Assembly (NCBI RefSeq): GCF_013285385.1 | Contig: NZ_CP054212.1 | Span: 3,100,001-3,164,000, forward strand | DNA from: Paramixta manurensis | GTDB taxonomy: Bacteria > Pseudomonadota > Gammaproteobacteria > Enterobacterales > Enterobacteriaceae | Length of the DNA stretch: 64,000 nt | Reading direction: 5' to 3' | Shown here: in pieces, positions 52,790-62,216 of the stretch | Layout: the number at the start of each line of letters is the position of its first letter | How positions within the stretch are numbered: the first letter of the stretch is position 1 | The notes under the pieces: model-generated | What the model saw: only the letters and a program-made list of their open reading frames with translations | What the model was told of the DNA's origin: nothing | Database searches by the model: none | Translations under genes and position numbers: made by a program

Positions 52790-53767
52790 TTACTGCGCGT
52801 TGTACAGAATCACTGCGGCAGTTGCCAGCAGGTTCAACAGCGTCAACGGCAGACAAACTTTCCAGCCGAAAGACATCACCTGGTCATAGCGTGGACGCGG
52901 CAGAGCGGCACGAATCAGAATAAACATCATCATGAAGAACGCGGTCTTAAGCGCAAACCAGATAAATGGCGGTAGCCACGGGCCGTTCCAGCCGCCGAAG
53001 AACAACGTAACGATCAGCGCCGAAACGGTAACAATCGCCACATATTCACCCACGAAGAACAGACCGAACTTCATACCGGAATATTCAATGTGGTAACCAT
53101 CAGCCAGTTCCTGCTCGGCTTCCGGCTGGTCAAACGGATGACGGTGACATACCGCTACGCCTGCGATGCAGAACGTAATGAAGCCGAAGAACTGCGGAAT
53201 GATGTTCCACAAATGCTGCTGGCTGTGAACGATATCGTTCATATTGAACGAACCGGCCTGCGCCACTACGCCCATCAGCGATAAGCCGAGGAACACTTCG
53301 TAGCTCAGCGTCTGCGCGGAGGCGCGCATGGCACCTAACAACGAGTATTTATTGTTACTCGCCCAACCGGCAAACAGCACCGCATATACCGCCAGACCAG
53401 CCATCATCAGGAAAAACAACAGACCGATATTCAGATCCGTCACCATCCAAGTCGGCGTAATGGGCACAATCGCAATTGCCAACAGCAGCGAAGTAAAGGC
53501 AATAACCGGCGCGAGGGTAAAAATCACCCGATCGGTAAACGGCGGGATCCAGTCCTCTTTAAAGAACATTTTGATCATATCCGCCGCCAGTTGCAGCGAA
53601 CCGCCCCAACCTACCCGGTTCGGCCCGTAACGGTTTTGGAACAACCCGAGTAAACGGCGCTCGCCAAAACTCATAAACGCGCCGCAAATGACCACCACCA
53701 GCAGAATGACGACGGCTTTTACCACGCCGATGATGATGTCGATAACATCCGGTGTCAGCCAACTCAT
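52790..53767 (-). CDS. nuoH: NADH-quinone oxidoreductase subunit H
   Basis: 325 residues, about eight membrane helices. ND1 homologue forming the quinone chamber with NuoB and NuoD. Acidic loops around GERRLLGLFQNRYGPNRVGWGG and the FDQPEAEQELADGYHIEYSGMKF segment are the quinone-site E-channel motifs. The start overlaps the nuoG stop by four bases (ATGA). Confidence 0.97.
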   Translation of the reverse strand: MSWLTPDVIDIIIGVVKAVVILLVVVICGAFMSFGERRLLGLFQNRYGPNRVGWGGSLQLAADMIKMFFKEDWIPPFTDRVIFTLAPVIAFTSLLLAIAIVPITPTWMVTDLNIGLLFFLMMAGLAVYAVLFAGWASNNKYSLLGAMRASAQTLSYEVFLGLSLMGVVAQAGSFNMNDIVHSQQHLWNIIPQFFGFITFCIAGVAVCHRHPFDQPEAEQELADGYHIEYSGMKFGLFFVGEYVAIVTVSALIVTLFFGGWNGPWLPPFIWFALKTAFFMMMFILIRAALPRPRYDQVMSFGWKVCLPLTLLNLLATAAVILYNAQ

Positions 53768-56487
53768 TGTGCCGCCTCCCGCAGATTTTCAATATTAGCG
53801 CCCGACAAGAACGGCGGGACGCCAGGCATACCCAGCGGTAATCCAACCTGCCCTGCCTGTAGCGACGCGGAGAGACGAACCGGTAAGCGCAATGTTTCAC
53901 CGGCACAGGTGAACTCCACTGCGGTACCCGGATTAACACCCAGCTTCGCGGCATCGGCGGGGTTCACCACCACACACGCTTCCGGCATACGTTGCTGGAT
54001 AACCGGCGCACGCTGCGTCATCTCCTCACTACCGAACAAATTGTAGTAAGGGGCAACACGCCAGCTATCCTGGCCGACGAAGGCCGCCGGAACGCGGTCA
54101 AACCAGTTGAGCTGACCACTGCCTGCTTCAAACAGACGTACACCCGGATCGCCATTGCGCAATTTGCCGCCCACTTCATCCTGGAACTTGTTCCACGCTT
54201 GCGGTGAGTTCCAGCCTGGCGCCCAGGCAAAAGGGATCTGCGAACGCGCCGCGCCCGGTTGGTTGTTCCCTTCCATTGAGAAGGCAAACATGGTGTCTTT
54301 ATCTTGCGGTTGACGCGGTTCATGCACGCTGATATTGGCGCGCGATGCGGTACGTCCGCTGGAGCGATGCGGGGAACGCGCCAGTTTCTGCCCACGAATA
54401 CGGAAGCTTGCATCCGGCGCGGCATCTTTAATGCCTTTCAACTGCGGCAATGCCACAATCGCGGCATCAATCACATGGTCAAGCTGCGTCCAGTCCACTT
54501 CGCGGCTTTCCACTGTGCTATGCAGTGAGTGCAGCCAGCGCCAGCTTTCCAGCATCTCAACGCTATGGTCATAGAAGGCCGGATCGTACACCTGGAAGAA
54601 ACGCTGTGCGCGACCCTCTTGGTTAACTACTGTGCCGTCGCTTTCCGCGAAGCTGGCGGTTGAGAGGATCAGACCCGCTTTCTCCATTGTCGCGGTACGC
54701 TGGTGATCGACCACGATCACATTAGGCGTATTGCTCAGCGCGGTATCCACTTGTGCTTTTGGCGCCTGACGATAGAGATCATTTTCCATAATCACCACCG
54801 CATCGGCAGCTCCGCTGGCTAACTCGTCCAGCGCGGCATCCAGCGTTTTACCGCCAATCAGTCCCAGCCCCACGCTGTTGGCCGCACCGGCAAGGAGCGT
54901 AATGCCAACCTCGGCGCCGCGGCCTTTCAACGCTTTCGCTACGTTCGCCGCCGCTTCGATCATCGCTTCGCTACCCGAGTGGGTACCGGAAATAATCAAC
55001 GGTTTTTTCGCACCGGCCAGCGCCTGAACGATAACGTCGATTTTGCCTTTCAGGCTACCCTCGATATCGCTCACCGCCGGGGCACTGTCATCCAGGGCAT
55101 GTGCAATAGCAAACCCGAGGCGCGCCTGATCTTCTACCGGGGCGCGATAACTCCACGCGGCGATATCATCAAGACGCGTTTCATCCACGTTGGTCACAAA
55201 CAGCGGATGTTTTGCGTGCTGACCGATATTCAGGATGGCGGCAATCTGCCAGTCGGCTACTTTCTGTGCCGCCGCCATTTCACGGGCCTTGCCTTTAACC
55301 GCCTGGCGAACCGACAGCGCCACGCGAGCGCCGGTTTGCGTCAAGTCTTCACCTAACACCAGCACCGCATCGTAGCTTTCGATTTCACGCAGCGCCGGCG
55401 TATGAATGCCGCCGTCTTGCAGCACTTTCAGCATCAATTCGAGGCGAGCCTGCTCGCCTGCCGGGATACCGGTGGAGAAGTTTTCCGCGCCCACCAATTC
55501 ACGCAGCGCGAAGTTGCTTTCTACGCTGGCGCGCGGCGAGCCGATACCAATCACTTTTTTCGCCTGACGCAATATATCCGCCGCACCCTGCATCGCTTGC
55601 TCAGCGTTGAGCGCAATCCAATCATCGCCGCGGCGTTGCATCGGCTGACGGGGACGATCTTTCAGGTTAACGTAGCCGTAACCGAAACGCCCGCGGTCAC
55701 ACAGGAAGTAATGGTTAACCGTGCCGTTATAGCGGTTTTCGATACGGCGCAACTCGCCATAACGTTCGCCGGGGCTGGTGTTACAGCCGACGCTGCACTG
55801 CTGACAGATGCTGGGCGCGAACTGCATATCCCATTTACGGTTATAGCGCTCGGAATGGGTTTTATCGGTGAACACGCCGGTCGGGCAAATTTCCACCAGG
55901 TTGCCGGAAAATTCGCTTTCCAGCGTGCCATCTTCCGGACGGCCGAAGTACACGTTGTCATGCGCGCCATAGACGCCCAGATCTTTACCGTCGGCATAAT
56001 CTTTGTAATAACGCACGCAGCGGTAACAGGCGATACAACGGTTCATCTCGTGGGAGATAAATGGACCGAGATCCTGATTGCGATGGGTACGTTTCGTGAA
56101 GCGATAACGCCGGAAGCTGTGCCCCGTCATCACCGTCATATCCTGAAGATGGCAGTTGCCGCCCTCTTCACAAACCGGACAGTCATGCGGGTGGTTGGTC
56201 ATTAACCACTCCACTACGCTTTCGCGAAACTCTTTCGCTTCACCGTCGTCAATAGAAATGAACGTGCCATCAGACGCGGGCGTCATGCATGACATGACCA
56301 GGCGACCGCGGGTATCTTCGGCATTTTGATATTGCTTCACTGCACACTGGCGGCAGGCGCCAACGCTTCCTAGCGCCGGATGCCAGCAAAAATAAGGAAT
56401 ATCGAGGCCGAGGGAAAGACATGCCTGCAACAGGTTGTCCGCTCCATCCACCTCATATTCTTTACCGTCTACATGAATTGTAGCCAT
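53764..56487 (-). CDS. nuoG: NADH-quinone oxidoreductase subunit G
   Basis: 907 residues (E. coli 908). The N-terminal 2Fe-2S domain (N1b) has CWHPALGSVGACRQCAVKQY; then come the His-Cys3 cluster N5 region NHPHDCPVCEEGGNCHLQDM, N4 NRCIACYRCVRYY, and the extra N7 cluster CQQCSVGC present in E. coli-type complex I. The rest is a molybdopterin-oxidoreductase-like scaffold without cofactor. Electrons pass from NuoE/F through this chain. Upstream is a 158-bp gap with a truncated palindromic repeat; no strong ribosome-binding site is visible. Confidence 0.97.
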   Translation of the reverse strand: MATIHVDGKEYEVDGADNLLQACLSLGLDIPYFCWHPALGSVGACRQCAVKQYQNAEDTRGRLVMSCMTPASDGTFISIDDGEAKEFRESVVEWLMTNHPHDCPVCEEGGNCHLQDMTVMTGHSFRRYRFTKRTHRNQDLGPFISHEMNRCIACYRCVRYYKDYADGKDLGVYGAHDNVYFGRPEDGTLESEFSGNLVEICPTGVFTDKTHSERYNRKWDMQFAPSICQQCSVGCNTSPGERYGELRRIENRYNGTVNHYFLCDRGRFGYGYVNLKDRPRQPMQRRGDDWIALNAEQAMQGAADILRQAKKVIGIGSPRASVESNFALRELVGAENFSTGIPAGEQARLELMLKVLQDGGIHTPALREIESYDAVLVLGEDLTQTGARVALSVRQAVKGKAREMAAAQKVADWQIAAILNIGQHAKHPLFVTNVDETRLDDIAAWSYRAPVEDQARLGFAIAHALDDSAPAVSDIEGSLKGKIDVIVQALAGAKKPLIISGTHSGSEAMIEAAANVAKALKGRGAEVGITLLAGAANSVGLGLIGGKTLDAALDELASGAADAVVIMENDLYRQAPKAQVDTALSNTPNVIVVDHQRTATMEKAGLILSTASFAESDGTVVNQEGRAQRFFQVYDPAFYDHSVEMLESWRWLHSLHSTVESREVDWTQLDHVIDAAIVALPQLKGIKDAAPDASFRIRGQKLARSPHRSSGRTASRANISVHEPRQPQDKDTMFAFSMEGNNQPGAARSQIPFAWAPGWNSPQAWNKFQDEVGGKLRNGDPGVRLFEAGSGQLNWFDRVPAAFVGQDSWRVAPYYNLFGSEEMTQRAPVIQQRMPEACVVVNPADAAKLGVNPGTAVEFTCAGETLRLPVRLSASLQAGQVGLPLGMPGVPPFLSGANIENLREAAQ

Positions 56488-56575
56488 AGTAACATGCTCA
56501 AGTAAGGCCCATGCTCAACACAGGCGTTTAACACAAATTCTTTGAGTAATTCAGCAAGTCGCCGTTTTCGCTTAT

Positions 56576-56631
56576 TCCCGTCCTATTTCAAGCTGCAGGT
56601 GCGTTAGCGACACTCGAATTATTTAGGGTTG
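56576..56631. repeat. Truncated YPAL/ERIC-like palindromic repeat between nuoF and nuoG
   Basis: CCCGTCCTATTTCAAGCTGC..GGTGCGTT at the left and ACTCGAATTATTTAGGGT at the right match, from memory, the two ends of the palindromic intergenic repeat common in Yersinia, Serratia and Pectobacterium (left arm tacttcaagctgcaggtgcg, right arm caactcgaattattt). The ~100-bp centre is missing, so this is a deleted remnant. Confidence 0.6.
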
Positions 56632-56645
56632 ATTCTTTTGCAAAA

Positions 56646-57992
56646 TTACCAGCGCGCTTTCAACAGGTTGGGCTGAATACCGCCAATAGCACGGGTATTG
56701 CCGAAGACCTGTGGCGCGATGCCAGCCTCAAACTCATCACGGAAATATTTAATGGCGCTCTGTAACGGTTCCACCGCACCTGGCGCATGCGCGCAAAAGG
56801 TTTTACCCGGGCCGAGTTGGCGACACAGTTGCTCAAGCGTTTCGATGTCGCCTGGCTGGCCTTTCCCCTGCTCCAGCGCGCGCAAAATTTTCACGCTCCA
56901 CGGCAAACCGTCGCGGCATGGCGTACACCACCCACAGGATTCACGAGCAAAAAACTCTTCCAGGTTGCGCACCAGGGAAACCATATTGATTTCGTGGTCC
57001 ACCGCCATCGCCAACGCGGTGCCTAAACGGCTACCGGCTTTACCGATGCTGGCGAATTCCATCGGCAGATCAAGATGCTGCTCGGTCAGAAAATCGGTAC
57101 CCGCGCCGCCTGGTTGCCAGGCTTTAAATTTCAAACCATCGCGCATGCCGCCTGCGTAATCTTCGAGGATCTCACGCGCGGTGGTGCCAAAGGGCAATTC
57201 CCAAACGCCCGGATTTTTCACCCGGCCAGAGAAGCCCATCATTTTGGTGCCGGTATCGTCGCTACTTGAGATGCCTTTGTACCACTCCACGCCATTGGCC
57301 AGAATCGCCGGTACGTTCGACAGCGTTTCAACGTTATTAACGCAGGTCGGTTTACCCCACGCGCCAGCAGAGGCCGGGAACGGCGGTTTTGAACGCGGAT
57401 TCGCGCGGCGACCTTCAAGGGAGTTAATCAGCGCGGTTTCTTCACCACAGATATAACGTCCGGCGCCGGTATGCACGATCAATTCAAAATCAAAACCGGT
57501 ACCGAGGATATTTTTCCCGAGGAACCCCGCTTCGGTTGCTTCGGCAATTGCACGGCGCAAGTTCACCGCTGCTTCAATGTATTCACCGCGTAAGAAGATG
57601 TAGCCGCGATACGCTTTCAAGGCAAAAGCGCTGATCAACATCCCTTCCACCAATTGATGCGGCAGTTGCTCCATCAATAGACGGTCTTTATAAGTACCTG
57701 GCTCCATTTCATCAGCATTACAGAGCAGATAACGGATATTCATCGACTCGTCTTTCGGCATCAGGCTCCACTTCAAACCGGTGGAGAAGCCTGCGCCGCC
57801 GCGCCCTTTCAGGCCGGAATCTTTTACCAACGCGACGATTTCATCCGGCGCCATGCCTTTCAGCGCTTTTTCCGCCCCGACGTAACCGTTTTTACTGCGA
57901 TACTCATCAAACCAAATCGGCTGCTTATCATCGCGCAAGCGCCAGGTTAAAGGATGGGTTTCCGCAGTACGAATGATCTGTTTGAATGTCAT
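56646..57992 (-). CDS. nuoF: NADH-quinone oxidoreductase subunit F
   Basis: 448 residues. NADH- and FMN-binding subunit. LKGRGGAGFSTGLKWS is the NADH-binding glycine-rich segment, FLRGEYIEAAVNL and GAGRYICGEETALINSLEG line the FMN site, and ESCGWCTPCRDG plus the later Cys in GKTFCAHAPGA bind [4Fe-4S] cluster N3. It starts inside the nuoE stop (ATGA). Confidence 0.97.
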   Translation of the reverse strand: MTFKQIIRTAETHPLTWRLRDDKQPIWFDEYRSKNGYVGAEKALKGMAPDEIVALVKDSGLKGRGGAGFSTGLKWSLMPKDESMNIRYLLCNADEMEPGTYKDRLLMEQLPHQLVEGMLISAFALKAYRGYIFLRGEYIEAAVNLRRAIAEATEAGFLGKNILGTGFDFELIVHTGAGRYICGEETALINSLEGRRANPRSKPPFPASAGAWGKPTCVNNVETLSNVPAILANGVEWYKGISSSDDTGTKMMGFSGRVKNPGVWELPFGTTAREILEDYAGGMRDGLKFKAWQPGGAGTDFLTEQHLDLPMEFASIGKAGSRLGTALAMAVDHEINMVSLVRNLEEFFARESCGWCTPCRDGLPWSVKILRALEQGKGQPGDIETLEQLCRQLGPGKTFCAHAPGAVEPLQSAIKYFRDEFEAGIAPQVFGNTRAIGGIQPNLLKARW

Positions 57993-58504
57993 TGATACTG
58001 CTCCAGTAAAGAGGCAATTGACTCCGGCGTTAAATGTACGTGGGTATCTTCATCCACCATCATGGTTGGGCCTTTGTCACAATTGCCAAGGCAACAGGTC
58101 GGTAGCAGCGTGAAACGCCCATCTTCCGTGGTCTGGCCCGGTTTGATGTTCAGGTTATCTTCTAATGCGGCCTGAATCCCCTGATAACCGGTAATGTGGC
58201 AAACCACACTATCGCAATAGCGGATCACATGGCGGCCAACCGGCTGGCGGAAGATCTGGCTATAAAATGTCGCCACCCCTTCAACATCGCTGGCCGGGAT
58301 CCCCAGCACTTCAGCAATCGCCTCAATAGCGCCATCCGGCACCCAGCCACGCTGTTTTTGCACAATCTTCAACGCTTCAATCGAAGCGGCGCGTGCATCT
58401 TCGTAATGATGTTTTTCATGCTCGATGGCGTCACGTTCCGCCGTGCTCAGCACAAAGACCTCATTCGGGTCGATCGTTTCGATCGCAATTTTCTGATCGT
58501 GCAT
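57989..58504 (-). CDS. nuoE: NADH-quinone oxidoreductase subunit E
   Basis: 171 residues. Thioredoxin-like [2Fe-2S] (N1a) subunit; the four ligands are in YCDSVVCHITGYQG and LPTCCLGNCDKGP. The N-terminal helical bundle contacts NuoF. It is a few residues longer than E. coli NuoE (166). It starts 2 bp after the nuoCD stop codon. Confidence 0.96.
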   Translation of the reverse strand: MHDQKIAIETIDPNEVFVLSTAERDAIEHEKHHYEDARAASIEALKIVQKQRGWVPDGAIEAIAEVLGIPASDVEGVATFYSQIFRQPVGRHVIRYCDSVVCHITGYQGIQAALEDNLNIKPGQTTEDGRFTLLPTCCLGNCDKGPTMMVDEDTHVHLTPESIASLLEQYQ

Positions 58505-58506
58505 AA

Positions 58507-60306
58507 TTAGCGGTCCACATCTGACATAACAAAATCGATACTACCGAGGTAAACGATCAAATCGGATACCAGACTGCCACGGATCACGGAAGGGATCTGT
58601 TGCAGATGCGGGAAGCTTGGCGTGCGCACGCGGGTGCGGTAGCTCATGGTGCTGCCGTCGCTGGTTAGGTAGTAACTGTTGATTCCTTTGGTCGCTTCAA
58701 TCATCTGGAAGGATTCATTGGCTGGCATAACCGGGCCCCATGAAACCTGCAAGAAGTGAGTGATCAGCGTTTCAATATGCTGCAATGTACGCTCTTTTGG
58801 CGGCGGCGTCGTCAGCGGATGATCGGCTTTAAACGGACCTTCCGGCATATTGTTCAGACACTGCTCAAGAATACGCAGGCTCTGACGCAACTCTTCCACT
58901 TTCAGCATAACGCGGCTGTAGCAATCACTTACGCCATCGCCAACCGGGATTTCGAAATCGAAATTCTCGTAGCCAGAGTAAGGACGCCATTTACGCACAT
59001 CGAAATCAACCCCGGTGGCGCGCAGACCCGCGCCAGTGGTGCCCCACGCCAGCGCCTCGTCGCGACCATAGGCGGCAACGCCTTTTGAACGCCCAATCAA
59101 AATGGTGTTTTTCAGCGCGGCTTTTACATAGGAATCAAGACGTTTCGGCATCCAGTCAAGGAATTCACGCAGCAAACGATCCCAACCTTTCGGCAGATCA
59201 TGCGCCACACCGCCGATACGGAACCATGCCGGATGCATACGGAAACCGGTAATCGCTTCGACCAGATCGTAAATTTTCTGGCGATCGGTAAAGGCAAAGA
59301 ACACCGGCGTCATCGCGCCAACGTCCTGAATAAAGGTGGAGATATACAGCAAATGGCTGTTGATACGAAACAGTTCGGACAGCATCACGCGGATCACGTC
59401 TACCCGCTCTGGCACCTTAATACCGGCCAGTTTTTCAACCGCCAGTACGTAAGGCATTTCGTTCACGCAGCCGCCGAGATACTCGATACGGTCAGTATAC
59501 GGAATGTAGCTGTGCCACGATTGGCGTTCACCCATTTTCTCCGCGCCACGGTGGTGGTAACCAATGTCTGGCACGCAGTCAACAATCTCTTCGCCATCCA
59601 GTTGTAGGATGATACGGAATGCACCGTGCGCTGATGGGTGGTTCGGGCCGAGGTTCAGGAACATAAAGTCCTGATTTTCGGTGCCGCGCTTCATGCCCCA
59701 CTCTTCTGGCTTAAAGGTCAGTGCCTCCATCTCCAGGTCTTCTTTCTGTTTGGTCAACACAAACGGATCGAATTCTGTGGCGCGCGCCGGATAGTCTTTA
59801 CGCAACGGGTGCCCTTCCCACGTCTGCGGCATCATAATGCGCGTCAGGTGCGGATGGCCGTCGAAAGTAATCCCGAACATTTCCCAAGTTTCACGCTCAT
59901 ACCAGTTCGCGTTAGGGAACAGTTTGGTGATGGTCGGCACATGCAAATCGTTTTCAGATAATGCCACCTTGAGCATAATGTCGCGATTTCGTTCAATAGA
60001 AATCAGGTGGTAGAAAACGGAAAAATCCGCAGCGGGTAAACCGGTGCGGTTAGTACGAAGGCGCTCATCCATGCCGTGAAGATCGAACAGCATCACATAG
60101 GGTTTCGGCAGTTTACGGAGAAACTCCCCTATTTCCAGTAACTGTTCACGTTTCACCCAAACAACCGGCACGCCGGTGCGGGTGGCCTGAACAGTAAAGG
60201 CATCCGGCCCAAAACGGTTACGCAACTCGCCGATCACTGGATCATCCAGATGATCCCGGGTTTGCCATGCATCCTGCGCGAGATCTTGCGTGGTTAAATC
60301 TGTCAT
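58507..60306 (-). CDS. nuoC: NADH-quinone oxidoreductase fused subunit C/D
   Basis: 599 residues, the fused NuoC-NuoD protein typical of Enterobacterales. The 30-kDa (C) part includes ANWYERETWEMFGITFDGHPHLTRIMMP. The 49-kDa (D) part starts near residue 210 with NLGPNHPSAHGAFRIILQLDGE, whose His, together with the conserved Tyr and Asp further on, forms the quinone site, and ends with LIVYLGSIDFVMSDVDR. It starts about 116 bp after nuoB with TGAGTAACTT before the ATG. Confidence 0.97.
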   Translation of the reverse strand: MTDLTTQDLAQDAWQTRDHLDDPVIGELRNRFGPDAFTVQATRTGVPVVWVKREQLLEIGEFLRKLPKPYVMLFDLHGMDERLRTNRTGLPAADFSVFYHLISIERNRDIMLKVALSENDLHVPTITKLFPNANWYERETWEMFGITFDGHPHLTRIMMPQTWEGHPLRKDYPARATEFDPFVLTKQKEDLEMEALTFKPEEWGMKRGTENQDFMFLNLGPNHPSAHGAFRIILQLDGEEIVDCVPDIGYHHRGAEKMGERQSWHSYIPYTDRIEYLGGCVNEMPYVLAVEKLAGIKVPERVDVIRVMLSELFRINSHLLYISTFIQDVGAMTPVFFAFTDRQKIYDLVEAITGFRMHPAWFRIGGVAHDLPKGWDRLLREFLDWMPKRLDSYVKAALKNTILIGRSKGVAAYGRDEALAWGTTGAGLRATGVDFDVRKWRPYSGYENFDFEIPVGDGVSDCYSRVMLKVEELRQSLRILEQCLNNMPEGPFKADHPLTTPPPKERTLQHIETLITHFLQVSWGPVMPANESFQMIEATKGINSYYLTSDGSTMSYRTRVRTPSFPHLQQIPSVIRGSLVSDLIVYLGSIDFVMSDVDR

Positions 60307-60422
60307 AAGTTACTCACTATTGTGGCCTGCGAACAGGCGCGAAGTAACAGGTTTCAGGATGGGATTTGCGCGTTAAGTTGTGGTGTTGTTGCGCTGTGGC
60401 TCCGCATCCATTTACTCCTGGC

Positions 60423-61097
60423 TTAAATTTCGTCAGGCGTACGCAGGTTGGTTACCGCAATACGCTCGCCGCGTTTTCTTTCACGCTCTGATTGCATATT
60501 GGCGCGGTAAACACCCTGATCGCCAACCACCCATGAAAGCGGACGACGCTCTTTACCAATCGACTCTTGCAGCAGCAATAATGCCTGCATGTAAGCTTCA
60601 GGACGCGGCGGGCAGCCAGGAATATACACATCAACCGGCAAGAATTTATCGACGCCCTGAACCACAGAATAGATGTCGTACATACCGCCGGAGTTAGCGC
60701 AAGCGCCCATGGAAATGACCCATTTCGGCTCAAGCATTTGGTCATACAAGCGTTGGATCACCGGTGCCATTTTAGTAAATGGCGTACCAGCCACCACCAT
60801 GAAATCAGCCTGGCGAGGAGAAGCACGCAGTACTTCCGCCCCAAAACGCGCCACATCGTGTACCGCAGTGAACGATGTCACCATTTCCACGTAACAGCAC
60901 GAAAGGCCGAAGTTATACGGCCAAAGAGAGTTTTTGCGTCCCCAGTTCACCATATCATGCAGGGCATGTTCTAACTTGCCCATGTAAACGCTACGGTGAA
61001 CATGCTGTTCCAGAGGATCGGTAACGATCTCCTGCTTTTGTAGGGGATAACGGTCGTTCTCACCGTTCGGGTCTATGCGGGTGAGCGTATAGTCCAT
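60423..61097 (-). CDS. nuoB: NADH-quinone oxidoreductase subunit B
   Basis: 224 residues. Holds the terminal [4Fe-4S] cluster N2: adjacent cysteines in GLSCCYVEM, then GACANSGG and PGCPPRPEA. It passes electrons to quinone at the NuoB/D/H junction. A GAGG ribosome-binding site precedes the ATG. It starts 15 bp after nuoA. Confidence 0.97.
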   Translation of the reverse strand: MDYTLTRIDPNGENDRYPLQKQEIVTDPLEQHVHRSVYMGKLEHALHDMVNWGRKNSLWPYNFGLSCCYVEMVTSFTAVHDVARFGAEVLRASPRQADFMVVAGTPFTKMAPVIQRLYDQMLEPKWVISMGACANSGGMYDIYSVVQGVDKFLPVDVYIPGCPPRPEAYMQALLLLQESIGKERRPLSWVVGDQGVYRANMQSERERKRGERIAVTNLRTPDEI

Positions 61098-61112
61098 CTT
61101 AATGCCTCGCTG

Positions 61113-61550
61113 TTACTGCTTTTGAGGGTTGGTGTGACTGACCGTGTCGGTTTTAACCGCCACGCGACGACGCGCGGGAGCCCAATCCAACGCGCCAATG
61201 CGCACCAGATAGACTAAACCAGCCAACAGCACCAAAATGAAAATTGTGGCTTCAGCAAAACCGACCCAGCCACTTTCGCGGATAGAAGTCGACCATGCGT
61301 ATAAATAGAGGGCTTCGACGTCGAAAATAACGAAAAACATCGCAACCAGATAGAATTTGGCAGAAAGGCGGATATGCGTGCTGCCAACCGGGTCAATACC
61401 GGATTCAAAAGGAGTGTTTTTATGCCTTGCGCGCGCTCTGCCACCCAATAGCCAGCCACCGGCTAACATAAAGCAACACAAGCCTAAGGCGATAACGACG
61501 AAAACAGCGAATGCCCAATAATGAGCGATGACTTCTGTGGTTGTTGACAT
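61113..61550 (-). CDS. nuoA: NADH-quinone oxidoreductase subunit A
   Basis: 145 residues, three membrane helices. ND3 homologue, first gene of the operon. ESGIDPVGSTHIRLSAKFYLVAMFFVIFDVEALYLYAW is the conserved core, including the loop near the quinone site and buried acidic residues. Its Shine-Dalgarno site is weak (TAGAGT before the ATG). The upstream 666 bp hold the nuo control region. Confidence 0.96.
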   Translation of the reverse strand: MSTTTEVIAHYWAFAVFVVIALGLCCFMLAGGWLLGGRARARHKNTPFESGIDPVGSTHIRLSAKFYLVAMFFVIFDVEALYLYAWSTSIRESGWVGFAEATIFILVLLAGLVYLVRIGALDWAPARRRVAVKTDTVSHTNPQKQ

Positions 61551-62113
61551 ACTCTATGCTTAACTCTAAAAGTGGCGCTTAGCGTCCTGCATAGCCTGGT
61601 TAGGCCGTGAACACACCACATCGATTCAAGGGAAGGATGAAAAACCTTATAAATTTTGCTGTCTTTAAGGCATAAGCAGCAATTTTATGGGGTTTTTTAC
61701 TCCTTTCTATAACCTTTTGTCAACTTTGACAAAAGTATCCACACACTAATTTACACCCGCTGCATTTTATTAACATATGATGCGCAGAAAGTAGGCTAAA
61801 TCGAGTCAGTCTAGTCGTGTGAATAAAGTGTAGCGGGTATTTATAAGTATGGATCGCGCGTTTAACAAACATATTTTGACAGGATTCCTGCCATTTTCAT
61901 GCCCCTTAAAAGGGTTATTTTTTTGATCCAGAGCACACTTTTGCCCTTTTTGCGTTTAAAAACACCGCTTTTTTCTCTTGACGCCCCCGCTAACGACTCC
62001 GATCTGCGGTTTCCATACCTGCTGAGCAAGGTTCTGTTTATGGGTTGACAAAAGTTGGCAATCCTATTCTCTTTTTTGGCTCCCAAATGGCATAAAAGCC
62101 AAGTAAAAGTTAT
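61551..62113 (-). promoter_or_regulatory. nuo upstream control region
   Basis: AT-rich, no credible gene (a 74-codon frame at 61862-62086 has no family look). A perfect inverted repeat CTTTTGTCA-ACTT-TGACAAAAG occupies 61714-61735. TTGACAAAAGT occurs at 61726-61736 and again at 62045-62055. On the minus strand TTGACA within the inverted repeat could be a -35 for transcription toward nuoA, but its -10 is poor. The E. coli nuo promoter is regulated by ArcA, NarL, FNR and IHF; I cannot place those sites here with confidence. Confidence 0.45.
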
Positions 62114-62157
62114 AAAAAAAGCCTTTAGAGTAAATCAGCGCTCTAAAGGCTTTTTTT
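62114..62157 (-). terminator. lrhA terminator
   Basis: A 17-bp perfect stem AAAAAAAGCCTTTAGAG / CTCTAAAGGCTTTTTTT with a 10-nt loop, bounded by seven As and seven Ts, so it works in both directions. It lies 60 bp past the lrhA stop codon and isolates lrhA from nuo. Confidence 0.93.
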
Positions 62158-62216
62158 GGCAAGCTAAGCTGGATGATTACCGCATAAAAATCCGGTAATA
62201 AGCACGCAATACACGG

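Noticed and set aside
55402..56205. 267-codon plus-strand frame inside nuoG
   Set aside because: Antisense shadow of the conserved NuoG iron-sulfur region.
61862..62086. 74-codon minus-strand frame between lrhA and nuoA
   Set aside because: Low-quality composition, no ribosome-binding site and no family resemblance; the region reads as regulatory.
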